Positions 11,601 through 24,592 of a stretch of DNA of 64,000 nucleotides are shown piece after piece (the first letter of the stretch is position 1; the number at the start of each line of letters is the position of its first letter). The position numbers and the translations under genes are program-made. The DNA lies in contig NC_065533.1 in assembly GCF_020184175.1 (NCBI RefSeq), positions 47,406,351 to 47,470,350 on the forward strand, in the 5' to 3' direction. Under the pieces are notes generated by a model. It made no database searches and had not been told where the DNA came from. It saw only the letters and a program-made list of their open reading frames with translations. This stretch comes from Aphis gossypii. Its lineage: Eukaryota > Arthropoda > Insecta > Hemiptera > Aphididae.

Positions 11601-12070
11601 CATACGACGCGAGTTATATAGGTATTATTATTGTAACCGCGTGTGCGCGCCCGAGGGTCACGGGCCGAACGTAAAAGTCATAAGTGTGAAGCTGATGGAG
11701 AAACGGTAGAGGGCCGTTAATGCAAAAGTCAAAAGCCCACATCAATCAATTAGGAATGGGCAGACCGTCGACGACCCGCCGCGGTCAAAGTCCGCGAACA
11801 GCCGCACCGCTCCGGACGAAAACCTACGGGTGTTTTGACTGCAAATTCCGATTTCCTGCCGGTGATAAATCAAAAATGTTTTGAAAATTTTCGTCGTGAT
11901 TATTATAATGGCAAACACTCGCGGTTAAGTCGGATACCTAGCGGGGCGGTGATGGTAGTGGGCGGGTTCTTTTTTTCGTATTTGTTTTTTTTTTTTCGTA
12001 GGTATTTGTTTTACCTCGCTATAAACAACTTTTTGAGCAAAAATTTTTCTCGTGTTTGGGCGATGTGACG
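11601..12070. other. CpG-containing island, possible promoter or enhancer
   Basis: The G+C content rises sharply, especially 11640-11830, with many CpG steps (GACGACCCGCCGCGG among them) and no simple repeats there. A TCAATCAATTAG block near 11745 contains homeodomain-like TAAT/ATTA cores. The open frame from 11835 begins at TTG or later and runs through a T-run, so it is not credible as a protein. The lack of coding features and the composition suggest a regulatory region or 5' UTR, possibly serving the exon at 16.5 kb. Confidence 0.35.
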
Positions 12071-14369
12071 TGCGGGAAACTGTTATTGGTTACCTAATGG
12101 TCACATGTAATATGTACGGGGGCAGGGGAAGTATAATTTGTGACTGACCGACACTCACGTATATCGTATCGACGTCAGTTTGAAATATTAATAACACCGT
12201 CTACAATATTACTATGTATACCGTTGTAGTGCTACTAAGGGCAACAATAATCATTACCTATATTGCCTTTATATACGTGTGTGTATATATATATATGTAT
12301 GGTTACTGCCAAAACTTCAGTGAAAACAACAACTATGATATAATATGATGAACAGCTGGTCGTACAGTGTGATTATTTTCGATCGAATATTTTATTTTTA
12401 AAATGTCGCCTTAACTCGTCGTCTTCGCTTTCCGTTCGTTTCGTTCCGAAATTTACAGTTCGAAAACAAAACGTTTGTGCCTGTAAACATATCAAATAGT
12501 AATACTTTTTTTAGATAGTAGTTCATAATTCGTTTAGACATTTAAACTTTGGATACGAAGTAGGCACGTCTCGCACCCCTACGAAGTATTACCTATGTTG
12601 CTGCTCAGTTGCAGCTCGTCTTCCGCGCTGTGGTTTTGTCATGTTTAATTTATTCCAGAGACATTTATCCGTTTCAATATTTTATTTCGCATCGTCAAAA
12701 TATTTGATACCATTTCTAGTCAGTAGTAATATAGACTTATTATATATTTATTGTTTTTTTGAAATTCTTCACTGCCAGCTCATTCCCACTCGACATTTTG
12801 ACGTTGCATTAAAATGTTAAATACATATACTACGCGTGGTTCATATTTGGATTTCAAGAGTATTGTTACGTCAACTATACATTATTATACTATATCGAAC
12901 GAAATACTGAGCACTTGGTGCACTTGGAACACCATTATAATGTGTATACACTATATATACATTGTATATTGGTACATCAAATAGTGAAACTTTTGTTTAC
13001 TGAAACCTTTCAATAGCGGACACACTCTTATATTTCCCTCGAGTGTTATTATGTGGTTACAAGCTGTACCTAAATATAATATACGAGTATATATATATAT
13101 ATATACATAATATAAGTACGCACACTCGGTTTAATTTTACCTTTTTTGCGGTCTGCGCGTTTTACGATATTTCGTCGCATTTTATTTTCCTAAGTATCTC
13201 GTTTGTAACAATGTCATCGTTACGTGTATAGATATTATAGTGTTATTATTGGGGGGTGAAAAATAAGAACTCAGCTTATTACCGCAACCTTTATCAGATT
13301 ATACGGTCCGGTATCTAGTATCCTGCTGGGCGTAACAACATTTCACAAAGGTGTAGGATTCTTCAGTGTTTTAATTGAATACTTAAAAAATAATCCAACC
13401 TCTGCGGTCCACTATGACGGGCTTAATGTTGATAAGCTACTTATAACAACGAATTTCGTTCATACTGAAACCTATTGTTATTAAGGTATTAACGTGTATA
13501 CGTTCTTAATTTACTTAAACTGTTTATTGCGGTTTCATTGAACATAATATTATTATTATACTTTAATACGTATTTTGTCTGTTCGTTATCTGTGGCAGAA
13601 ACTGTGTTCTTTAATTCACACTTTTTTCACATATTTATCGTTTAGATCATACGATTTGGCCATATAAATGCTTAAAAATTGTTTTAAAAAGTTGTTATTA
13701 TATATTTATATATAATTTTATATATCGAAAAATGTTAAATGAGCCAAACTCCATAACGTTTAATAATTAATAATCGACTAGGTAATAAACACGTTTGAAT
13801 TTTAATTCGGTTGTTCTAGAATTTAGATACTACTTTTATTTTCAAAACACTAATTATAGTGTAGAAATAATCCAGTTGACCGCATTATGATAATAATAAT
13901 AATAAAACAAAAAATACGTCATTTTAGCAAAGTCAATATTATATATTATATACGTTAATCGCTCGGATCGGAATCTAAATTGAAATTATTTGTACTTTGC
14001 ACAGAATCGGATAATAATTATTTTCGATTTTGAACACAATATCATATTGAATCCGTGAAATAAATAAGAGATATCCGCGATCGAACTAGTTGAAGCTGGT
14101 GGGCTTATATATATTACATAAAAAAAAAGCGGAAAGTTCAATAATCTGTTTTCGACAGTAATATACTTAAAGCGTTATCAGCTATGTGTATACGCCATAT
14201 CGTGATTATTTTATTATATCATACCGTTGTATTGTTCGCTGGTCGTGTACGCATCGTTCATAATAACAATAATAATAGTAATAGCCCAGACGTTGCTCTA
14301 CAACAACAACAGCAACAGAGGAGTGGTGTAATGTAGTGAAGTATAGTGGTAGTGGTAGTTATATCGTTG
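12071..14369. other. Mixed AT-rich region with promoter-like patches
   Basis: Alternating AT-rich DNA and moderately GC-rich patches (12100-12190, 12410-12470, 13260-13440). The patch at 13260-13484 is an open frame of 74 codons with no ATG and is discussed separately. No exon is firmly supported. Confidence 0.4.
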
Positions 14370-14434
14370 CTTAAACGTCAAACCGTACGCGCGCATGTAT
14401 GATATGTTGGGATACGTCTTAAACGTTAAACCGT
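14370..14434. repeat. Direct repeat of a 17-bp motif
   Basis: CTTAAACGTCAAACCGT (14370-14386) recurs as CTTAAACGTTAAACCGT (14418-14434), one mismatch, 48 bp start to start. Both contain a CGT core unusual in the local AT-rich background, so paired protein-binding sites or a small duplication are possible. Confidence 0.6.
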
Positions 14435-14487
14435 CCGGGGAAAAAAAGATACACGTATCAGATTTGACTTTAAAAAATAGTGTAGAA

Positions 14488-14511
14488 AATAATAATAATA
14501 ATAATAATAAT
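14488..14511. repeat. (AAT)8 microsatellite
   Basis: Eight perfect AAT units followed by an imperfect tail of AGT, AAT and AAC units. Translations across it (poly-Leu on the minus strand) are artefacts. Confidence 0.9.
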
Positions 14512-16509
14512 AGTAATAACAACAACGAAAACAAAACAAAAGCACGCAGTAATATCATCCGATAGCTGGCAATATGTCATAACGCCGACGTGGAGTATAA
14601 ATTGTTCTTTTCAAGTGTGGTAAACGTACACACATATATATATAAATATATATTATTTGATCTCGATGTTTGCTCTTCTCCCTCGGTTTTCGTTACATTG
14701 CCCCCCCGGGATTTCGTTATTAGACGGTTGCAATTGCACACATACACACACACACGCCATCATATATATATTTATATTATATACGTTGTAGGTACATGTA
14801 ATATACACGCGTGATAGATTTATCTTAAAACACACAAATATACATACATATTACGTATAAATGTATTTATTGTTCCAACATTATGTATATATGTATATTT
14901 TTTTTTGTCGTCGATATCTATATGTGGGCCAACGACGGAAAGATAATATGCGCGACTTTCGGTGGTTAAGTTTGTGGTTTTTTTTATTTTTTTTTTTTAT
15001 AACAAACATATTTTCGTACGTCGAAAAAAACAAAAATAAATCATAATAAATGACTTTTTTCGTCGACGGTAACACGATATCGCGATGGTAGGTAGATAGG
15101 TAGCTGTTACAACGGCGCATAAGTATATATATATATATATGTGAGACAAAGTGGATTTCGCCCGGTGTGTCGCAAGGCTGACACTGTAAATATACACACT
15201 CACACACACACACGGTACCTATATTGTATTATATAACATTATACGTATAATAATTAAAGTGATTACTTACGATTTGGCCCGGGGAAAACTGCGTACTCGG
15301 CCCGGTGGCGTCGCTCGCGCAGTAGATATTATATATAGGTACCTCGTACGATATTGTACATTACAGTATATATATAATACACTCTCTCGTCATAATAATA
15401 ATAATATCATATATAATGATATAATATACTTACCGCGCATACGCTTCGCGTCAACCGCACAGGGTCGTCTCATTCATCGTGTGCTCGTATTATTGGTACT
15501 GGGGGTAGCAAGCGCACACGGAACGAACGAAAAAAAAAAAAGTGAGACTTATTATTTCCTGCCGTACACCCCACATTTTTTGTATTATGTTACGTTTTCA
15601 ATTTTATGATGTCTTGAGACGAGTTTTATTTATATATATTATATATACATATTTTTTTTACTCCCACACCTTCCTCGCCACAGTATCGTCGTCGCGACAC
15701 TCGGTAAAAACGGGCTTTGGTATACATATATATATAGATGAAATATACGAGTGCGATGTGTACGTAGGTGCGGTATATATCAAATATTTATCATAAAATA
15801 CGAGTATAACAATTTTCTCATCAGGTGGGTAAAAATTACTTATATACTGCGAGTACGTAAGAATAAAAATAAAAATAAAATATGTATATTATTACCTATA
15901 CGACGTATACCTACGTTTTATCTTATACTTCCTAGAGTATTTAATTTTATTTTTCGAAAACGTCTCACTAAAAGTTACTCTGTATGATTCACACAAAATG
16001 GGAACCAATTCGGTTACTCCCACAAAAATATCTATAGAGATAAATTAATGTATATTTTAATAGTCTGAACAATTTTTTTTTGCGATACACGGATCCACTA
16101 AATTTCATACTATAGTTAGGCACATCGCGACATCGAGAAAACCGTTTTTATTTTTCTGAAACACAATATCCAACCCTATTAGTTATGTTTGGAACTTTTA
16201 GTGATTACAAATTCTTGTACGTTAGCGTCACATACGAGTACCAAAGGTAAGGAACAAAAAAAGTTTAATCTGACATTACGAACTCCAACTATCTCTCTGA
16301 ATAAAAAATTGTATTTGTGCTATATTATGATTTCAATTCTGAGATAGTGACATTCAGTAACGCACACACACACACGTATTTATATCCACTCGGTATAGTA
16401 ATATCAATTATAGTATCAAATTTGTTAATTCCTTTTCTAAACGTCACATATTGTCATAGGTAATTTTTAAACGATTTAATATAATATTATTATTGTGTTT
16501 TTATTTCAG
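14512..16509. other. Low-complexity and CpG-containing DNA upstream of a candidate exon
   Basis: TA and CA runs alternate with short GC-rich patches (14690-14720, 15060-15180, 15280-15320, 15435-15530). No ORF here is free of simple-repeat translation. It may be 5' flank or intron of the candidate secreted-protein gene whose exon begins at 16510. The last 30 bases form a T-rich tract ending in CAG. Confidence 0.35.
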
Positions 16510-16519
16510 ATTATCTCGG

Positions 16520-16589
16520 ATGATTTCATCCGTGGCAATGTTACCATCAATCTTGGCGATTGGAATTTTTTTACAAACGCTCATACCAG
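16520..16589 (+). CDS. Candidate signal-peptide exon (partial gene)
   Basis: A T-rich tract ending TTTTTATTTCAG at 16509 is a good splice acceptor. Ten bases later an ATG opens 23 codons that run to CCAG followed by GTAAAAT, an acceptable donor at 16590. The peptide begins MISSVAMLPS and continues with a hydrophobic stretch ILAIGIFLQTLIP, which looks like a secretion signal. The exon ends one base into a codon (phase 1). It would be the first coding exon of a secreted or membrane protein with most of its gene downstream. Two short segments at 34214 and 34894 are open in the matching phase, but a 17-kb intron is assumed and nothing confirms the join. It may be a chance arrangement. Confidence 0.35.
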
Positions 16590-17780
16590 GTAAAATTATA
16601 ATTGTTAATAATACATGTATAAATGTTTTTTTATCGAATAATCTTGTGGGTTAAAATAATCAAAATCAGATAATATAATATTACGGTATCGATTTCAACG
16701 ATAAGAGACAGTGTAAAAAGTAACTGTATCGTATCGGCATGGCTTAAATAATATTAAAGTAATAAACTTGTATTTTAATAAGACGAGTTACCACAAATTA
16801 TGCTATATTATAAGTAGCCACGAACGTTCCGGCGGTTTTATCTGATATTTTATTTGTTTTCAATGGTGTAACGATTGCCGTCTATATGAAGAGGGGACGT
16901 TTCAATGGTGTGTAAACAAAATGCCTATAATTTATGTGTGAATGTTGCGTTAAATCTGTATTTATTCACATTTACAGTCACTCTAATCCGTTTTTCGAAT
17001 CCCTCACGTTTTTCAGTATTGTCACGTACGAAAAGTCCTTTCCACATTATTACCCCGATCAAACAATAAAACGTTTAATCGTTTGAACTGTCCATGATTG
17101 TGTCATATTCTTGTCACCGTGACGAAAACTATTATATGCTAATAATATATCGGACTAAATGAATCACATTATTTGGTGCACTTCACTACAAGCAGTTGTA
17201 GTAGGTATTTAAATTCGAATATTTGATGGGTCGCGTTTTAATCAATGTTACCACTATATCATAGTCTAAAACGATTTAAAATCGTAGCTCATTACGCGGA
17301 TTATAATATGAAACTCAATTATTATTATCCTGTAAATTAGAAGTTACTAAATTGTTATCCTCCGTGTTGTAGCTCGAGTTGGGCGATTACAACGGTGATT
17401 GGTAGGGATTCCTTGTAATTCCTTGGCAATAACCGCCTTAAATTTCGAAAATTTAATAGTACTTTATAAATTATCATATCCTAACCGTTATGTTATCTAA
17501 TGCAGCCATATCGCATTAATAAGATATTCAAATGTTTTACGAAAATATAAATATAATATAATTAAGTATGTTTTATCAAAAAACATAAATCCATCGAATA
17601 AGTAACCACTCTGCTGTACAGTAGGAATTAAGTGTACCTCTTCACTGAATAGGCACTGTAGTGCGGATGTGTTTAATTTGAATTGATAAATCTTTGTTAT
17701 TTATGATAAAAGATTGTTATTGAAAATGGTTTAACTTTTCGACAAACAAAATTGCCAAACAATTATTTTAATAGATGATA
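16590..17780. other. Non-coding, possible intron
   Basis: Follows the candidate donor at 16590. Mixed AT-rich sequence with no open frame of note. If the upstream exon is real this is the start of a long intron. Confidence 0.4.
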
Positions 17781-17864
17781 AATAAATTTATAGGCGCAAA
17801 ACGCAAGGGGACCAAGGAGGCTTATCCCCTCCAAAGCCATAATTAGCCCCCCTATAAATTTATT
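17781..17864. repeat. Inverted repeat with nested G/C hairpin
   Basis: AATAAATTTATAGG (17781-17794) is exactly reverse-complementary to CCTATAAATTTATT (17851-17864). Between them lies a GC-rich loop with a nested AGGGGA / TCCCCT pairing. The GC-rich loop contrasts with the AT-rich flanks. It could be a small MITE or part of a larger repeat. Confidence 0.7.
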
Positions 17865-18668
17865 AGCGCCCCTTAAACTATTAAAAACTCAATAATTTTG
17901 AAATTTGATTAGAGTACATTTTTTTGGGAATAATATAGATATAATATACTAATATACTTTTAAATAACATTAAAACTTTGTGTTAAATTTTGAGGTACTC
18001 GATTTACATTAAAAGTTTGAAAATCGACTTTGAAAAAAAGTTCATGGTTTGATATCATGAGAAATGATTCAGTCGTTTAACTGGCTTCAATATACTGCAG
18101 AAATATACCTATATAATACAATATAATATATATTACTATTAGGTACTGAAAATTATATTTAAGTAATTTATAAATCTATTTGATAAAGGATGTACATCAT
18201 ATTATTATGATATTATTAAAATATGGAAAAGATTAGGTAACCGGTGAAAAACCGTCTGTACTTTTTTTTTCTGAATAATCATTACGGTTTTCAATTTTAC
18301 TTCAATTACATTTCAAAGTTAAACATTTTTACTAAAATATTGAAATACAATTGTTGTTTAATTATTAGATGGGTAGAAGTCTATAAACTTTGTTTTTGCT
18401 CTCCTGAAAAAAATACAGAAATAAACTACTACTGTTACTTCTCCTGTACCCTTCATATCAATAGGAAAAAAAATGCAACATTATTTTTTTAATTATCTAG
18501 AAACGTAATCGAGTTAAAATAATATATACGTATTATATGTATGTACAGTGCACTAGATATAAATTCGATCACATTTTCTCTGAGAAAATAGTACGTTGTT
18601 TTTTGTGGTTTTTGTTGTAAAAGTTTTGTAAAAAGTGTCTGTATAGACAGGTGTTGATTTGAGTCAGT
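17865..18668. other. AT-rich non-coding region
   Basis: No gene seen. An 82-codon open frame around 18244-18492 starts at GTG and is rich in F, N and Y from AT-rich DNA, so chance is the likeliest explanation. Confidence 0.45.
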
Positions 18669-18919
18669 CTACCAAACAAACTTCCTTTCTTGCCACTTTT
18701 GTATTATGCTCTCGTAAGTTTTACACGGCCGACGTAGAATCGTAGTTTTATATCTGATTTTACCAGTATACGTCATTAGTGCTCCGATAACAACCCATTG
18801 TCTATCATCCATACGTGGTTATGTTGTCTTCTACTGGTGAGACGATAAAAGTAGGTCACATTACACGGATCCAAAACATACGTAGCATACTCCAAAGCTC
18901 GCTCAGAACCTAGAAAGTG
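18669..18919 (-). pseudogene. Decayed coding fragment, unidentified
   Basis: On the minus strand a plausible acceptor (TTTTTTCAATCATTTCAG, just above 18919) is followed by an open stretch reading HFLGSERALEYATYV and onward for about 47 codons. A second frame, shifted by one base, then opens with ATG and reads MDDRQWVVIGALMTYTGK onward to a TAG at 18669-18671. The segment is GC-richer than its flanks and lacks low-complexity peptides. It looks like one ancestral reading frame broken by a frameshift. Further up the same strand (to about 19210) other short protein-like pieces with stops occur. The family is not recognised; an old transposon ORF is as likely as a host gene. Confidence 0.25.
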
Positions 18920-19701
18920 CTGAAATGATTGAAAAAACAACAGTTTGATAATCACGTTGATAAACCCAACTGCTTCGTTATTTAATTCGAGGTATTTATA
19001 TTAACTTTTATATCATACATATGAATAAAACATACCAATAGTTATATGACCCATAAGCCCTCGTTACTCGTGGTAATAATTGAAGAAAACATGTTTTCAA
19101 CTCCATAAAACAACATTGGTTTCAGTTAATAAAATATTCTTCCTTTCTTCAATTGATGATGGTTTAAAAGTAGGTGACATTGCAAAGTTGAGCAATGAGT
19201 TTTCATCTTAAAATGAATAAATAATTAGGCCATTATTGGTGTTATTAATACAAATGTTAAAAATGATAACTTCATCTATTCTAAAACCCGACTCGCATTA
19301 TAAGGATAGCTAACCTTCATCCAATCCTCAATAAATTGTCAGTTAATCTATCAGCTAATGGGTTAGGTACGATAGACTGTTGCTCGGATACGTAATTTTG
19401 GAATAAAATTGAGTAGTATTTGAATAAACATATTACGATATAGATTATAGATGGTTATCACAAGTCCCGTTTAAAATCAAAAAGAAAAACTAAATCTAAA
19501 TAAATAACTCATAGAGTTGATGTATGAATATATGATATAAAAATACATAATATATATATATATAATGTGCGTGTGTGTTTGTATGTGTCATGAAAATATA
19601 TGATATATGACCATGGAAAATCGTATATGCCAACTACCAAGGATAACAAACTTTTTGGATCATGTGATGGATTTTCCAACAAAAGTAAGAGCGTTAGTAA
19701 A

Positions 19702-19705
<4 letters not shown>

Positions 19706-19733
<28 letters not shown>
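19706..19733. repeat. (TA)14 microsatellite
   Basis: An uninterrupted TA run of about 28 bp within AT-rich DNA. Confidence 0.9.
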
Positions 19734-19736
<3 letters not shown>

Positions 19737-22101
19737 ATATTGTGTTATATTATATGAATAGTTAAAAAAAATAATTCAAATGTGAACATTTAAGAACTTT
19801 TTATATTAGTTTGGGTGGTATTGTTATTTAAAAGAAACACACTGGAGTTTAGGATGTTAATTTTCACAATTTAAAACTTTGTTTTTCTTTAATTATTTTC
19901 TTATTAGGTATATTTTCCACCATTTACTAATATTTTTTAAAAATTATTTATCTTGCTAAAACGAGCATTATATTATGAATGAATTGATAAGGATTGTTTT
20001 TTTTTTCAATTTACTAAATAATAATATAAATATCTTATTGCTATTAAGTTAATTTAAATTTTATTACCGTAACAAAATACCCGAAATAAGAGCCAACGTA
20101 CAGTAAATATATCTTCAAAGTTTTCTATGTCACAACTTAACAATATTAGCAATGAAGATTATTGTTTCTTACACTGATCATAATTTGTTAACATTTTAAA
20201 GTTTTTATGACTTTGCGTGAAAGTTGATACCCTGAGATGATATATTTACATAATTGCTTTTAAAAATAAATTCGTCTACCCAAGTAAATATAAGTAATCT
20301 AAAGATAATCAACTACGTGAATCCAAAAAATTGATAACATAAAAATATTCTGCACAGCGTTACCTGTGACAAAAATGCCAGTGAATTTACCCTATCTTAA
20401 AATTTGTTAAACATAAAATACTCATACATTTAATATAGTAATCTAGAGGGTAATGATGAAAAAATATTAAATACTTTTTCACAATTATAATAAACAGTTA
20501 TAATAAACCATCTTATTTTTTGTAATCAAAGGCAATCTTACTGCAAACAATCAAACATATTCATTTGTCAGAAGCCAATAAATTATTTATGAGATTTTTG
20601 TTAAAATTTTAAATTTAAAAAAAAATATGGTTTTGAGGTGAACTATTCAAGCATTGATATAATCTTATATTAGTATAGAATCCATACTATAGATAATATA
20701 ATACAATATTGTAATAGATTATTTACGTTATACCTTAAAATAGTATGTAGAGAGTACTCGTATATAAGTATTTAAACTTTTATTTTTTCTATTGATACTA
20801 TACAATTGTCTTTTTATGTAGATAAATTTATCGAAAAAAAAAATTATTAAAAATAAACCGATTTGTTATCGATACCGTCTTATGAGTTAGTAATAATAAT
20901 TGCTAATATGTTATAGATAGTAGGTAAAGTAGGTATACATTTCTCTAACAAAAAATATCATGGAAACAATATGAATGTTCGGCACGCTTTTAACAATATA
21001 CATAATATAATATTTATTTAAACATTCTTAGTTGTAATAAACAACAATTATATTAATTGCTGTATAATTTAAACTCATCGTATCAATAAATTCTATCTCG
21101 ATGTATAAATAGAGGTACTCGTGATTTTTTTTTTTAAAACGTCATCGAATAGTTATACCTATTATATAATTCCGCACTGAATCAATACGATCTCTGTTTC
21201 GAGAAAACACCTTAATAAAAAAAAAAAAAACAGATGTCACCAGATTTTATAGTCGCTTTTTGCTAATTAGTTTGATATACCACCTACCTCTATTTCATCG
21301 GAACAGCCGCGTTTAGATATTATACTATTCGCAGTATATGGTTTCGATAATACAATTGTTCCTATATTAGTATAATTGAACGGATACTGCGATACGGTTT
21401 GTACATTAATTGCATAAGATTATATGAGGGTCATTCAACCAGCAAATGAAGGGAATATGTGATCTGTACGCCGGGTCGGGCTTGTGCTTAAAATGTTAAA
21501 GCCGTGTGACGTGTACAACATTAACAATTCTGCGTAATGTAAACAAGACCCGAACCGTAAACCGAATCGATATTGAAAAGTCATCGCGTCATATTATTAT
21601 TGGTACATGCATATCGTATATATATATATATTATATATACGTATAATATACACACAGCTTGCACAACTAGAATCGTATTAGGACTGGCGATGAAATAAGG
21701 GACGCTGGCTGTGGTGCAGATAACTATATATAATAAAGTGATTGATCAGTGACTAAAATATATAATATTTGGACTATTGAAAATGTTACGTTCACATTTA
21801 TTTATTAATGATGGTAAACCCGTAATAAATAAGTAAGTGTTATTATTTGCCGCAGCAGAGCCCGCGAGTTCTAAAATGTATATATATTTTTTTTTGTTAA
21901 GTTCGTTTCTTCAAAACTTAGGTATCCATCTGTTAATGTATATATATATTTTTTTTAATGGAATAGAGAGATCTAATTAATATCCGACTCCATGGTTTGC
22001 GGTGTTATAATATTAAATTTTATTATTATAATTCGTGTTGTATTACAGCCTACGCCCTACGGTGTGTAAGGGTTATTCTGTATTACAGTAACAAACAGCG
22101 G

Positions 22102-22123
22102 TTTTTTTTTTTTTTTTTTTTTT
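22102..22123. repeat. 22-base T homopolymer
   Basis: Longest single-base run in the window. It could be the tail of an old retroposed copy on the minus strand, but no body is recognisable. Confidence 0.85.
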
Positions 22124-24570
22124 AACAATATCGTTAACCACGTTTTGACTGTAGATCAGTTTTTATCCATGCACCTCTATGATACAAAACTGTATATACA
22201 TTTATAATATCTGTCAAACTAATAACGAAACTTTTAACAGGTGTTGCTCGTTAATGACTTATTATTGTTAATGCGAAATATATATATATAAAAAAAAAAA
22301 CTTTTTAAATTAAAAATAATAAATAATACAAATTAGACGCAAGTTTTTGTATAGTAATAATATTTATTTAGTTAACTTCATAACTTCTTATACGTATTCT
22401 ATAATAATTATTATAGGTGATGAAAATTTGAGAAATTTTTAGTTGATAAGATGGTAGTTAACGTAATTTCTAACAAATGAAATGGTAATCTAATATTTAC
22501 CATGTTCGTTAACTCTAAAAATATTTTTAACACTAATTATTGTTATATTTATTACAGTAATTATATTATAATATAAATGTTATATATATTATATTATAAT
22601 ACACTAAAAATCATATATATTTTTTTTTTATTGAAAATTATTATTATAAATAGATAACTTTTCTAGTTTTTGAGTTATGAAACTTCGTGCTATAAAAATT
22701 ACAAAATAAACCTAACCTAAAGGAGTGAGCATTTTTTGTGCATCATCCAAGTATAGAAGGTAAATGTATAAATAATAAAATAAATTAGATAATAATAATT
22801 ATTATTTTAATTGTATTACAATCGTCCATTCACAATAGATCATAATATTATTATTAAAATAAATTGCAAATATGTATTACCATTTTCAGAAAAGCTATAC
22901 CTTCTAAATTTAACCTAACCTTTACCATAGTACGTGCATAATTAGATTTTTATCTATTAGTTTGACTGCTAAGAAAAAATAATTTAAGACTTTAATTTCG
23001 GGAAATTCAATTCATTGATATCGTTCAAATCGTCCGAAATTAATTAGAAGACATTTTTAGTTTATATGACTTGAATCATATGGCATTTTGATAAAAACTA
23101 AACAATTATCATTGGTTGAAATTAATAAATTCCTCATAAAGTCAAAATATGAATGTGTACACTTTTTTCCCATAAAAAGTCGACAATAATAATATCTTAA
23201 TCGACCGATCTGGTCGAAAAAATATTCGAAAATAACGAGATCGTTTGTAAAATAAAAATAAAAGTGTTTGAACTTAAAACATTTTATATTTAAATACATA
23301 CGTGGTTCAGATTCCAATCGCTGGGTGAATATGTGACACATCTAATATTCGGTGATTGTATTTAAATTAAAAATTATTTATTTGCATTCAAAGATTAGTA
23401 TCTTGTCATTCGCCGTCCGTAATTTATAGTTTTTAACAATACAATTAATGTAAAATAAATTGTTAGAAGCGCTTTGTTTAATAAAATGTGTGTCCTGGGA
23501 ATGCTGCTTCCTGTCTTCTCGATAAATGAAGTTTTATTTGTTGTTAGATGTTACATTATTATTACTCGTATTATACTTATACGCAGGTTAAAGATATTAC
23601 AATAAAAACGATGTTTCGTTTTTATCCTAAAATCACAAATTTTATTGGTTTTAAAAGTTCAGATTAACCAACATATTTATTATTATATAAACTATATAGT
23701 ATACGTCATATAGTACTAATATTATTTTTGAACTCTTCTATTATTAGACAGTATTTATTTAAGTAGGTGCACATCGTAGACAATTATGATTGAAAGTAAT
23801 TTTTATTAGCACGCATATTGTTATTTTCATGACTTGACATGCGCTAATCGATTAAAAAAAAATATTTTGTGTATCGATTTGATCACACGCGGTCAATATA
23901 ACCAATCGCGTCCTAAAAATGGAAAGGTGAAAAGTCACTCTTTAGTTACCTAACTACTTTTTTTTTAAGTCATTTATTATATTTCTAATCCTATTATACT
24001 GTTTTAGATATCGAGTATGTCCAATTTCTATGTAGTTCATCTAGAATAAAAGGAATTTATTTTCTGCTTACTTTTTACTACCTAGTAAAAATGTATTAAG
24101 AGATAGAAGGTTTTCATGTATAGTGAAGTATTTATTCTTTGTGGATGAAAAGGTTTTATATTAAAAATTATTTATGCATTGGTTGCTACAAATATTCCCG
24201 AAATAAAAACTGAACTAGATACTTTGATATTTCGGTCCTTATATGTTGGTACTTCTAGTAAATTGGCAATGTATTTGAAAGCGTTTCTTATAATTATTTC
24301 TTATTTATTTACTATATAATATATGTATATACTATATAAGGTACCGTATCAAATCATGTATTTTTAACAATTAAATAATTATTGTTGATTACTTTTACTT
24401 TTTCGTTTTGTTTTTTTTTCATTTATTATTCGTAATTTATTATTTATTTCAATTATTTTTTTAACCTAACCGACACAAAGAAAATGTTCATTCTCAACTT
24501 GCCAAACGACCAACTCAGCAGTACCGCGTATATTACGAGCGTTCCAAATAATAATTAAAATATTGCTATT

Positions 24571-24592
24571 CTATAATATTATAATATTATAG
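24571..24592. repeat. Perfect 22-bp palindrome
   Basis: CTATAATATTATAATATTATAG equals its own reverse complement. Outer bases continue the pairing imperfectly (TTGCTATT at 24563 against the complement of GTTATTGCAA), so a hairpin of roughly 20 pairs is possible. Confidence 0.75.

Larger units (their letters stand above)
18920..24570. other. Long AT-rich non-coding stretch
   Basis: No convincing gene. The first 300 bases may continue the decayed coding relic. GC-richer patches occur around 21420-21570 and 24480-24540. The 94-codon minus-strand frame at 23057-23341 is AT-driven and not supported by motifs. Simple repeats are listed separately. Intron or intergenic DNA. Confidence 0.45.

Noticed and set aside
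14298..14558. 86-codon minus-strand frame
   Set aside because: Leucine-rich because it translates the AAT microsatellite.
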